From positions 1 to 6,145 of the forward strand of contig CANQXN010000103.1 in the NCBI GenBank assembly GCA_947627815.1: 6,145 nt of DNA, given 5' to 3'. The translations under genes were made by a program, and so were the position numbers. This DNA is from an uncultured Clostridia bacterium. Its GTDB lineage: Bacteria > Bacillota > Clostridia > Oscillospirales > CAG-272. Position 1 is the stretch's first letter. The number at the start of each line of letters is the position of its first letter. Positions 1-5,899 of the stretch are shown here, piece by piece. The notes under the pieces were generated by a model. That model did not search any database and was not told where the DNA came from. It saw only the letters and a program-made list of their open reading frames with translations.

Positions 1-115
1 CAACACCCTGACGGTGTATATCAAGCGCCTGCGGGAGAAAATCGAAGAGGATCCGCAGAATCCTCTTCTAATCAAAACCGTACGCGGGCTTGGCTATAAA
101 ATGGAGGAGCCATGA
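1..115 (+). CDS. OmpR-family response regulator, C-terminal fragment (5' end outside window)
   Basis: Only the last 37 codons are present, read from base 2 to the TGA at 113-115. They encode the end of a winged-helix DNA-binding domain: a recognition-helix segment (TLTVYIKRLREKIE) followed by the C-terminal hairpin motif TVRGLGYKME, which is diagnostic of the OmpR/PhoB (Trans_reg_C) family. The receiver domain lies upstream of the window. The stop overlaps the start of the histidine kinase (ATGA at 112-115), so the two are translationally coupled and form a two-component pair. The nearby transporter promoter with 11-bp repeats is its most likely target; that is inference. The family assignment is secure, but the specific orthologue (VncR-, BceR- or VanR-like) cannot be decided from this piece. 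Confidence 0.93.
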   Translation, partial: NTLTVYIKRLREKIEEDPQNPLLIKTVRGLGYKMEEP

Positions 116-1116
116 GATTTTTGCAAAACAAAGAAATCGTCAAAACCCTGCTTCTCGAGCTTTTGTTTCTGGCGGCTGCCACCATCGCCGCCTTTGTCTG
201 GGACGCGCGGTTCGGGCTTTTTACGCTGGTTCTCTCCCTGCTCTTTGTCTTGCTTCATACCGCAAGCACCTATCAAAGGTATCGACATATCCATACCCTT
301 GCCGCCGACATTGACCGCCTTCTGCACGGGGAAGATCTCTCGGTGTCGCTGGATGCCTATCGGGAGGGCGAACTTGCCGTTTTGCAGAGTGAAATTCACA
401 AAATGACCAACCGACTGCGGGAACAACGGCAAGAGCTGCAGGAGGACAAACTCTATCTTTCCGACCTCATCGCGGACATCTCCCATCAGATTCGGACGCC
501 GCTCACCTCCATCAACCTGCTTCTTTCCTTTCTGGCGGAGCCTGATTTGTCCGAAGAGCGCCGGGCGGCGCTGTCGCACGAACTCTTTCATCTGGTGTCG
601 CGGATCGATTGGCTGATCACTTCCCTGCTCAAAATGTCAAAACTTGACGCCGGCACCGTATCCTTCCGGCGAGAAACCGTCGGCGCAGACGAGTTGATCC
701 GCGCGGTGGTCTCCCCGCTCCTTGTCCCCATCGAACTGCGGGAACAGACGCTTATCACCCAAGTATCCGGCGCCTTTACCGGCGACATCGCCTGGACTTC
801 GGAAGCGCTCGGCAACATCGTAAAAAACTGCATGGAACACACGCCGAACGGCGGCGAAATCGAGATCGCGGCGGAAGAAAACGCGCTCTACAGCGAGATT
901 CGCATTTTGGATAACGGGAGCGGGATCGACGAGGCGGACTTGCCCCATATTTTTGAGCGCTTTTACAAGGGCAAGCAGGCGGACGAAAACAACTTCGGCA
1001 TCGGGCTTGCCTTAGCAAGGACGATTATCACCGCGCAAAACGGAACGGTCAAAGCCGAAAACAAACAGCCGACCGGCGCCCTTTTCACGGTTCGGTTTTA
1101 TAAAGGAACCGTCTGA
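112..1116 (+). CDS. Sensor histidine kinase with two membrane helices and almost no extracellular sensor
   Basis: This 334-residue membrane kinase autophosphorylates and passes the phosphate to the upstream regulator. Two hydrophobic helices (about residues 11-30 and 35-51) are separated by only a few residues (DARFG). A HAMP-like or coiled linker follows (about 53-112). The HisKA H-box is ISHQIRTPL with the phospho-acceptor at H125. The HATPase domain shows the N-box GNIVKNCMEH (N235, N239), the G1 box DNGSG (267-271), the F-box FERFYKG and the G2 box GIGLAL (296-301), so all catalytic boxes are intact. GGAGGAG at 103-109 precedes the ATG, which overlaps the regulator stop. The short extracytoplasmic loop is typical of intramembrane-sensing kinases (BceS/VncS-like architecture), whose input often comes from a partner ABC transporter. 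The adjacent ABC exporter fits that, but the ligand is unknown. Confidence 0.93.
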   Translation: MRFLQNKEIVKTLLLELLFLAAATIAAFVWDARFGLFTLVLSLLFVLLHTASTYQRYRHIHTLAADIDRLLHGEDLSVSLDAYREGELAVLQSEIHKMTNRLREQRQELQEDKLYLSDLIADISHQIRTPLTSINLLLSFLAEPDLSEERRAALSHELFHLVSRIDWLITSLLKMSKLDAGTVSFRRETVGADELIRAVVSPLLVPIELREQTLITQVSGAFTGDIAWTSEALGNIVKNCMEHTPNGGEIEIAAEENALYSEIRILDNGSGIDEADLPHIFERFYKGKQADENNFGIGLALARTIITAQNGTVKAENKQPTGALFTVRFYKGTV

Positions 1117-1127
1117 GTTTCCCCGCG

Positions 1128-1154
1128 CCGTCCTCGAAAAGGGGACGGTTTTTT
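1128..1154 (+). terminator. Rho-independent terminator after the two-component operon
   Basis: CCGTCCTC (1128-1135) pairs with GGGGACGG (1141-1148), giving 8 pairs with one G-T wobble around a GAAAA loop, followed directly by six T residues (1149-1154). It starts 11 bases after the kinase stop. It separates transcription of the regulator/kinase pair from the transporter genes, which therefore need their own promoter. Confidence 0.88.
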
Positions 1155-1170
1155 GCCAAAAAGCGCGAAA

Positions 1171-1207
1171 GTGACAGTTTTGTTAGTTTAGGGTCACGCG
1201 TCTGTCA
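1171..1207 (+). promoter_or_regulatory. Predicted response-regulator operator: four GTNA half-sites at 11-bp spacing
   Basis: GTGA (1171), GTTA (1182), GTCA (1193) and GTCA (1204) begin exactly 11 bases apart, so they lie on one face of the helix. The same region can also be read as dyads: TGACA-N4-TGTTA (1172-1185), and TGACAG (1172-1177) with CTGTCA (1202-1207). OmpR-family regulators commonly bind direct repeats with 10-11 bp phasing just upstream of, or overlapping, the -35 region. Here the last repeat ends 11 bases before the -10 element. The repeats are seen directly; binding by the neighbouring regulator is inferred from position and family. Confidence 0.55.
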
Positions 1208-1215
1208 TTCGGGTG

Positions 1216-1224
1216 TGCTATCCT
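1216..1224 (+). promoter_or_regulatory. Extended -10 promoter for the ABC transporter genes
   Basis: TGC-TATCCT (TG at 1216-1217, hexamer at 1219-1224) matches an extended -10 element. The place where a -35 box would sit (about 1196-1201, ACGCGT) does not resemble TTGACA and lies inside the GTNA repeats. This arrangement suggests a promoter that needs an activator bound at the repeats. Transcription would start near 1231, giving a leader of about 25 bases with the ribosome site AAGGAGG at 1242-1248. Confidence 0.5.
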
Positions 1225-1255
1225 GAAGCCGTAAAAGCAAAAAGGAGGATCGACC

Positions 1256-1939
1256 ATGGAAATTTTACGGGTAGAAAACCTTTGCAAAACTTACGGCAAA
1301 GGCGAAAACCAGGTCAAAGCACTGGATCATGTTTCTTTTACGGTAGAAAAGGGGGAGTTTGTCGCCATCATCGGACCTTCCGGCTCCGGCAAGTCCACGC
1401 TATTGCACATTTTGGGCGGTGTGGACAAGCCGACTTCCGGCAAAGTCTTTATGGACGGTTGCGATGTCTATGCCCAGAATGACGAACAGTTGGCCATTTT
1501 CCGCCGCCGTCAGGTTGGCCTGATTTATCAGTTTTATAATCTGATTCCTGTCTTGACGGTGACAGAAAACATCACGCTGCCGGTGCTGATGGACGGGCGA
1601 AAGGTCAACGAAAAGCGCCTGCGGGAGCTTATCGAGGTTCTTGCGCTTACAGGCAGAGAAAACCATCTCCCCAACGAACTTTCCGGCGGACAGCAGCAAC
1701 GGGTATCCATCGGGCGCGCCCTGATGAACGCCCCCGCCGTGGTGCTGGCGGACGAGCCGACCGGCAACCTCGACTCGCAAAACCGGCAGGAAATCATCGA
1801 GCTTTTGAAAACATCGAATCAGAAATACCGTCAGACGCTGATTATGATCACCCACGATGAAAGCATCGCGCTCCAGGCCAACCGGATTCTTTCGATCGAA
1901 GACGGCCGCATCACCAAAGACGAGGTGATCCGCCCATGA
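1256..1939 (+). CDS. ABC transporter ATP-binding protein, MacB/LolD-like family
   Basis: This 227-residue ATPase powers the adjoining FtsX-type permease. All nucleotide-binding motifs are intact: Walker A GPSGSGKST (40-48, K46), Q-loop at Q92 in YQFYNLIPVLTV, signature LSGGQQQRVSIGRAL (142-156), Walker B VVLADE (162-167, E167) followed by PTGNLD, and the switch histidine H200 in MITHDE. The FYNLIP Q-loop and the DEPTGNLDS sequence are typical of the LolD/MacB/FtsE group and of Gram-positive peptide-defence exporters. The start is fixed by AAGGAGG at 1242-1248, seven bases before the ATG. Its stop overlaps the permease start by ATGA. The family is certain; the substrate (antimicrobial peptide, lipid or other envelope-active compound) is inferred from context only. 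Confidence 0.95.
   Translation: MEILRVENLCKTYGKGENQVKALDHVSFTVEKGEFVAIIGPSGSGKSTLLHILGGVDKPTSGKVFMDGCDVYAQNDEQLAIFRRRQVGLIYQFYNLIPVLTVTENITLPVLMDGRKVNEKRLRELIEVLALTGRENHLPNELSGGQQQRVSIGRALMNAPAVVLADEPTGNLDSQNRQEIIELLKTSNQKYRQTLIMITHDESIALQANRILSIEDGRITKDEVIRP
1922..1930 (+). promoter_or_regulatory. Strong ribosome binding site for the permease, inside the ATPase gene
   Basis: GAGGTGATC is a nine-base perfect match to the complement of the usual bacterial 16S rRNA 3' tail and ends five bases before the permease ATG at 1936. It lies within the last codons of the ATPase gene. It fixes the permease start at the ATGA overlap and indicates direct initiation in addition to coupling. Confidence 0.75.
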
Positions 1940-4632
1940 ATATCTTTCATAAAGTCACACTCCGCTCTCTTTTAAAAAACCGCGTCCGGACGGCTGTCAC
2001 AATCATCGGCATTCTACTTTCCGCCGCCATGATTTGTGCCGTTACAACCTTCGCGAGCAGTCTGCGAAACTTTGCCGTGCAAGGAAAGGTGTACAGCGCC
2101 GGCAATTGGCACGGCCGCGCGCTCGGCAGGGACTATTCTGTCTGCAATGCCGTTTTACAAAGCGACGCGGTCGAAGAAGCCGCCGTCTTTCAGGAGCTTG
2201 GCTATGCCGCCTTAGAGAACAGCACAAGCAGTTTCAAACCCTATCTTTATCTGCTCGGCGCCGAGGGGGCGGCGGACGGTGTCTTTCCGATTCATTTGAC
2301 AGCTGGGACATTTCCCTCCTCGTCCGAAGAAATTCTTTTGCCGGAAACCCTGCTCGCAAGCGGCGGCCTCACATGCGCCCTCGGCGACAAATTGACCCTT
2401 GCCCTCGGACAGCGCGTATACCAGGGCGAGGTGCTGACGCAGAGTTCTCCCTATCGTTGCTGGGATGAGGAAGAAGAACAACTTGAAATTCGGGAAAGCC
2501 GCAGCTATACCGTGGTCGGTTTTTATGAGCAACCGCGTTCTCCCATCGAAAACAGCATGACGCCGGGCTATACGGCGCTGACAGTGGCCGATCCCACCCC
2601 ATCCGAGGCTTATGGCTATGATGTCTATTTCCGCATGAACGACCCCGACGATATTTATACCTTCATGTCGAATAACGGTTTAGGCGATGACACCAACCGG
2701 GATCTTTTACTTTTTTCGGGGACATTCCGCTTTGATTCCTTCAACACGCTGCTCTACAGCATGGCGGCCATTGTCATCGGGCTTATCATGTTCGGTTCCG
2801 TGGCCTTGATTTACAACGCCTTTTCGATCTCGGTTTCGGAGCGAACCAAAGAGTTCGGCCTCCTCTCCTCAGTGGGCGCCACGAAAAAGCAGCTGCGCCG
2901 CTCGGTCTTCTTTGAGGCGTTTGCCGTGAGTCTGATTGGGATTCCGCTCGGCATTCTGTCCGGCATCGGCGGGATCGGGGTCACGCTCTGGCTCATCGGT
3001 GATAAATTCCGCGCCTTGGGCTTTGGCAAGGCGGACATGACGCTCAGCGTTTCCCCGCTGTCTGTGGCGGTCGCCGCCACGGTGGCGCTCGTTACGGTAA
3101 TTATCTCCGCTTGGATTCCCTCTCTTCGCGCCACCAAAGTTTCGGCGGTGGAAGCGATCCGACAAAACGCCGATGTCGCGCTGCGCGAAACGCCGGGCAA
3201 ACCCCATCGGCTCACCTACAGGCTGTTCGGCCTGCCGGGGGTACTTGCGCAAAAATATTACAGGCGCAGTCGAAAAAAATATCGCGCCACGGTGCTGAGT
3301 CTCTTTATGAGCGTTGTGTTGTTTGTATCGGCTTCTGCTTTTACCGGGTATCTCGGCGAAACGGTAACGGGCGCTTTGGTAACGCCCGGTTATGATCTTA
3401 TCTACTTAGCCGAAGCGTCGAAATTTGAAAGAATTACGCCTGACGATCTTTTACAGCGTATGCGCACGGCCACAGGCGTTACCGGCGCCTCTTATACCCT
3501 GAATCGCTCGGGATTCTATGTCGAAATTCCATCGGACGATCTGACAAGCGAAGGCATCTCATTTATAAAAAGCAGCAGCGGTCAGGACGCAGATGGCGGG
3601 ACGCTGGGACTCTATCTTGCCGTCGCCTTTGTGGACGACGATAGTTTTCGCGATCTATTGAAAGAAAATAAACTCGACGAAGCGCGCTTTATGAACCCCG
3701 AACGGCCGCTGGCGCTGGTTTTAGACGGCATCCGTTCCTTCAACGCCGTCACGGAAAAATACGAAACCGCCGATTTCTTCCGCCATGACGAATTTGAAGT
3801 GGAACATCTCACTACAAAAACGCTGCCGGGATACACACTCTATGACATTGACGAAGACAACAGCGGAAAGCGGATTTTCCGCTATCTGAAAGACGGCACC
3901 GATTATGAAGAGGGCGAGATCATAACGCTTGACGAAGAGGCAGCCTGTACCCGCTCTTCGCTTTCTGTCGGCAAGGTTCTCACCGAAATGCCCGCGTTTA
4001 TCACCAATTACACCGATCGATGGTTGATCTATCCCGCAAGCCTTGCTTCCGCTGTCATTGAAGACTTCGCGGCCGAACCGACCGTCGAGTATCGCTTCAC
4101 CGTCCGATCCGAAAGCCACGCGGAAAGCTGTGAGGAGATCAAAACGATCCTCGCCGAAAGCGGCTTTTCCTATAACGATTTATGCGATGTCACCGAGCAG
4201 AACGAATCTGATCGCAGCATCATCACCATTGTGCAAGTGTTCTCCTATGGCTTTATCGTTCTGATCTCCCTGATTGCGGCGGCGAATGTCTTTAACACGA
4301 TTTCCACCAACATTCAACTGCGCCGGCGCGAGTTTGCCATGCTGCGCTCGGTGGGCATGACCCGGGCGGGCTTTAACCGTATGATGAATTATGAGTGCCT
4401 GCTCTACGGCTCCCGGGCGCTGTTGTACGGTCTGCCGGCTTCCGGCCTTGTCACCTTTTTGATCTACCGTTCGGTACTTTCGGGTTATGAAACCGCTTTC
4501 CGTCTGCCCTGGCCCGCCATCGGCATCGCGGTTTTGAGCGTTTTCCTCGTGGTCTTTGCCACAATGATGTACGCCATGAGCAAGATCAAAAAGGAAAACC
4601 CGATCGACGCGCTGAAAAACGAAAATCTATAA
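1936..4632 (+). CDS. ABC transporter permease with two FtsX domains and two large extracellular domains
   Basis: This is an 898-residue membrane protein. About eight helices are visible: TM1 18-42, TM2 272-296, TM3 327-354, TM4 374-396, TM5 450-472, TM6 760-788, TM7 824-847 and TM8 857-881. The layout is a duplicated MacB/FtsX unit: one helix, a large outside domain (about 43-271 and 473-759), then three helices. Each half carries the characteristic cytoplasmic loop after its second helix: SERTKEFGLLSSVGATKKQL (301-320) and QLRRREFAMLRSVGMTRAGF (794-813). Each half also ends in a coupling-type tail (KVSAVEAIR and NPIDALKNE). The second outside domain is rich in Asp and Glu. It forms a complex with the upstream ATPase and probably extrudes, or releases from the outer membrane leaflet, a peptide or lipid-like compound. 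BceB proteins have ten helices and one large outside domain, so this is a different subgroup. The substrate is unknown. Confidence 0.93.
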   Translation: MNIFHKVTLRSLLKNRVRTAVTIIGILLSAAMICAVTTFASSLRNFAVQGKVYSAGNWHGRALGRDYSVCNAVLQSDAVEEAAVFQELGYAALENSTSSFKPYLYLLGAEGAADGVFPIHLTAGTFPSSSEEILLPETLLASGGLTCALGDKLTLALGQRVYQGEVLTQSSPYRCWDEEEEQLEIRESRSYTVVGFYEQPRSPIENSMTPGYTALTVADPTPSEAYGYDVYFRMNDPDDIYTFMSNNGLGDDTNRDLLLFSGTFRFDSFNTLLYSMAAIVIGLIMFGSVALIYNAFSISVSERTKEFGLLSSVGATKKQLRRSVFFEAFAVSLIGIPLGILSGIGGIGVTLWLIGDKFRALGFGKADMTLSVSPLSVAVAATVALVTVIISAWIPSLRATKVSAVEAIRQNADVALRETPGKPHRLTYRLFGLPGVLAQKYYRRSRKKYRATVLSLFMSVVLFVSASAFTGYLGETVTGALVTPGYDLIYLAEASKFERITPDDLLQRMRTATGVTGASYTLNRSGFYVEIPSDDLTSEGISFIKSSSGQDADGGTLGLYLAVAFVDDDSFRDLLKENKLDEARFMNPERPLALVLDGIRSFNAVTEKYETADFFRHDEFEVEHLTTKTLPGYTLYDIDEDNSGKRIFRYLKDGTDYEEGEIITLDEEAACTRSSLSVGKVLTEMPAFITNYTDRWLIYPASLASAVIEDFAAEPTVEYRFTVRSESHAESCEEIKTILAESGFSYNDLCDVTEQNESDRSIITIVQVFSYGFIVLISLIAAANVFNTISTNIQLRRREFAMLRSVGMTRAGFNRMMNYECLLYGSRALLYGLPASGLVTFLIYRSVLSGYETAFRLPWPAIGIAVLSVFLVVFATMMYAMSKIKKENPIDALKNENL

Positions 4633-4635
4633 AGT

Positions 4636-4674
4636 AAAAATCCGATGGGAAGGGTTCTTCTCATCGGATTTTTT
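4636..4674. terminator. Bidirectional rho-independent terminator between convergent genes
   Basis: AAATCCGATG (4638-4647), G4648 and GAAG (4649-4652) pair with CTTC (4657-4660), T4661 and CATCGGATTT (4662-4671). The stem is about 15 pairs with one G-T wobble around a GGTT loop. Five A residues (4636-4640) stand on the left and six T residues (4669-4674) on the right, so RNA from either strand ends in a U-tract. It lies three bases after the permease stop and four bases from the Nudix stop, so it probably serves both transcripts. Confidence 0.92.
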
Positions 4675-4678
4675 ATGT

Positions 4679-5113
4679 TCAGGGAAAAAGAAGCTCGCAC
4701 TGCTGCTTGATTAAAGTGAGGATATGCCCCATATCGCCTTCACCCGAAAAGCGCTCGATATCGAAAAAATTCTCGTCCAAAGGCAACCAGAAAAGCTCGT
4801 TTTCTTCGCCTTTGACCGCAAGATCTTGCCGAAGCCTGCCGACATAAACTTCCACCGTGCAGGGATCCGCCGTATAAAACACCTCGTCCATGAAGTGCGT
4901 CAGTGTGATATCCTGCGAAGAAATGCCGGTTTCCTCCCAAAGTTCACGATAGGCGGCGGCACTTCCCTCCTCGCCCGGCTCGATTTTGCCGCCGACAAAA
5001 TTAAATTTGCCGCGATAGGGGTTCCGCCGTCTACGACAGAGAAGCACGCGATCCTGCGCGGCGTTGAAAACGACAATGAGATTGACGCCTTTGGCGGGCT
5101 TTGTCTCGTTCAT
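4679..5113 (-). CDS. Nudix hydrolase, MutT-like
   Basis: This 144-residue cytoplasmic enzyme probably cleaves a nucleoside diphosphate linked to another group (X). The Nudix box is complete and canonical: G42-x5-E48-x7-R56-E57-L58-W59-E60-E61-T62-G63-I64, including the Mg-binding glutamates. The N-terminal strand NLIVVFNAAQDRVLLCRRR followed by NPYRGKFNFVGGK resembles 8-oxo-dGTP or general NTP diphosphatases common in Clostridia, and the length is normal for a single-domain Nudix protein. The start is fixed by GGGAGG (plus-strand 5120-5125), seven bases before the ATG, and by its ATGA overlap with the S-component stop. It is therefore translated from the same message as the ECF transporter. 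The exact substrate cannot be read from the sequence: a housekeeping role in pool cleaning or a role tied to the imported compound are both possible. Confidence 0.93.
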   Translation of the reverse strand: MNETKPAKGVNLIVVFNAAQDRVLLCRRRRNPYRGKFNFVGGKIEPGEEGSAAAYRELWEETGISSQDITLTHFMDEVFYTADPCTVEVYVGRLRQDLAVKGEENELFWLPLDENFFDIERFSGEGDMGHILTLIKQQCELLFP

Positions 5114-5853
5114 TGGGTACCTCCCGGAGCGGCCGTTTCCGTTTGCCTGTCGGCGGCGTCAAACAGACCATATTTTTTCTTGATGCGATCGAGCTTTGAA
5201 AGAAAGGGCTTTGCTAAAATCAAAAGGAAAATCACATTGGAAACGCTGTAAAGCGCGGCCACAGGCAGGCCTGCCGCAAAGATGGCCGCATAGCCGGAGA
5301 AGCTCCAGTCGCCCCCGGGCGCTAAGACGACCCAGAGATCCATGAGAAAGGAAAACAGCAGGCCGCCGACGGCTCCCGCAATGCAGAGGACGGGGAGCTT
5401 CGGCTGTTTTTTAAGCCCGAGAAAGCCCGAGAAAAAGCCGAGAATGCCCCAGGCGAACATCTGAAACGGCGTCCAGGGTCCCTGCCCGTAATAGAAGTTT
5501 GTGACAAGCGCCGTCATGCTGCCCACCATAAACCCGCTTTCCGGCCCCAGCGCGACGCCGGTAATCATCGTCATGGCCGTCACCGGCTTGAATCCCGGGA
5601 TCGGGGCGAAGACCAGCCGTCCGACAATCGAAAAAGCGGTCATCACGGCGATAACGGCGAGTTCCCTTGCGTTGTTTCTCCCCTTTTCAAAGCGGAGAAA
5701 AAAAGGCAGGCAGGAAAAAAGCGCCGCGGCGATGGCAATGGGATAATATTTTCTGTCGGCGAAAAGCCAGACGCCGACCGCGACCGTCAGCGGCACGGCA
5801 ATCAAAATGAGACAAAATCCTAACATCTTTTTTGCTTTCTGTCTGCCTGTCAT
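5110..5853 (-). CDS. ECF transporter S component (substrate-binding membrane subunit)
   Basis: This is a 247-residue hydrophobic protein with about six to seven membrane segments (near 11-31, 36-53, 64-84, 90-115, 130-148, 153-175 and 186-214). The core GFKPVTAMTMITGVALGPES, followed by GSMTALVTNFYYGQGPWTPFQ, matches the S-component family (ECF_trnsprt/CbrT-like) found with vitamin ECF transporters in Clostridia. These proteins bind a micronutrient outside the cell and dock onto an ECF ATPase/T module. The gene lies 46 bases downstream of an ECF-type ATPase on the same strand, which supports the call. AAGGAAG (plus-strand 5861-5867) sits seven bases before the ATG. The N-terminal part before about residue 60 adds hydrophobic segments ahead of the recognisable core, and the C-terminus is a charged tail. 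Cobalamin or a related compound is a plausible substrate from family resemblance, but this is not shown by the sequence. Confidence 0.87.
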   Translation of the reverse strand: MTGRQKAKKMLGFCLILIAVPLTVAVGVWLFADRKYYPIAIAAALFSCLPFFLRFEKGRNNARELAVIAVMTAFSIVGRLVFAPIPGFKPVTAMTMITGVALGPESGFMVGSMTALVTNFYYGQGPWTPFQMFAWGILGFFSGFLGLKKQPKLPVLCIAGAVGGLLFSFLMDLWVVLAPGGDWSFSGYAAIFAAGLPVAALYSVSNVIFLLILAKPFLSKLDRIKKKYGLFDAADRQTETAAPGGTQ

Positions 5854-5880
5854 AAACCAACTTCCTTATAAAAGTTTACC

Positions 5881-5895
5881 CCCGGGCTGTCCGGG
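5881..5895 (-). other. Small intercistronic hairpin between ECF ATPase and S-component genes
   Basis: CCCGG (5881-5885) and CCGGG (5891-5895) form a five-pair GC stem around a five-base loop. ACC/GGT outside it (5878-5880 and 5897-5899) can extend the stem past one bulged base. It starts right after the ATPase stop and has no T-tract, so it does not look like a terminator. It could protect or adjust the message between the two genes. The structure is possible, but its function is speculative. Confidence 0.3.
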
Positions 5896-5899
5896 CGGT

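Noticed and set aside
94..591. 165-codon open frame on the minus strand
   Set aside because: It lies opposite the histidine kinase, whose product has all catalytic motifs. The antisense product has no recognisable domain and no ribosome site was noted.
2811..3252. Two overlapping minus-strand open frames of about 130 codons within the permease gene
   Set aside because: Both are shadows of a conserved FtsX domain in a GC-rich gene, and their products are low-complexity without motifs.
1936..4632. Naming the transporter BceAB
   Set aside because: BceB-type permeases have ten helices and one large outside loop. This protein has about eight helices and two outside domains, so the name would overstate the similarity.
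4724..5251. 175-codon open frame on the plus strand
   Set aside because: It is antisense to the Nudix gene and the end of the S-component gene, both of which have clear family motifs and ribosome sites. It also follows directly after a terminator.
5881..5895. The GC hairpin after the ECF ATPase as a terminator
   Set aside because: The stem is only five pairs and lacks a following T-tract on the minus strand. The close downstream S-component gene also suggests continued transcription.
5854..5899. A separate promoter for the S component in the gap after the ATPase gene
   Set aside because: An AT-rich stretch (TTTTATAAGG on the minus strand) is present, but no convincing -35 lies at proper spacing and the stretch is largely explained by the ribosome binding site region.
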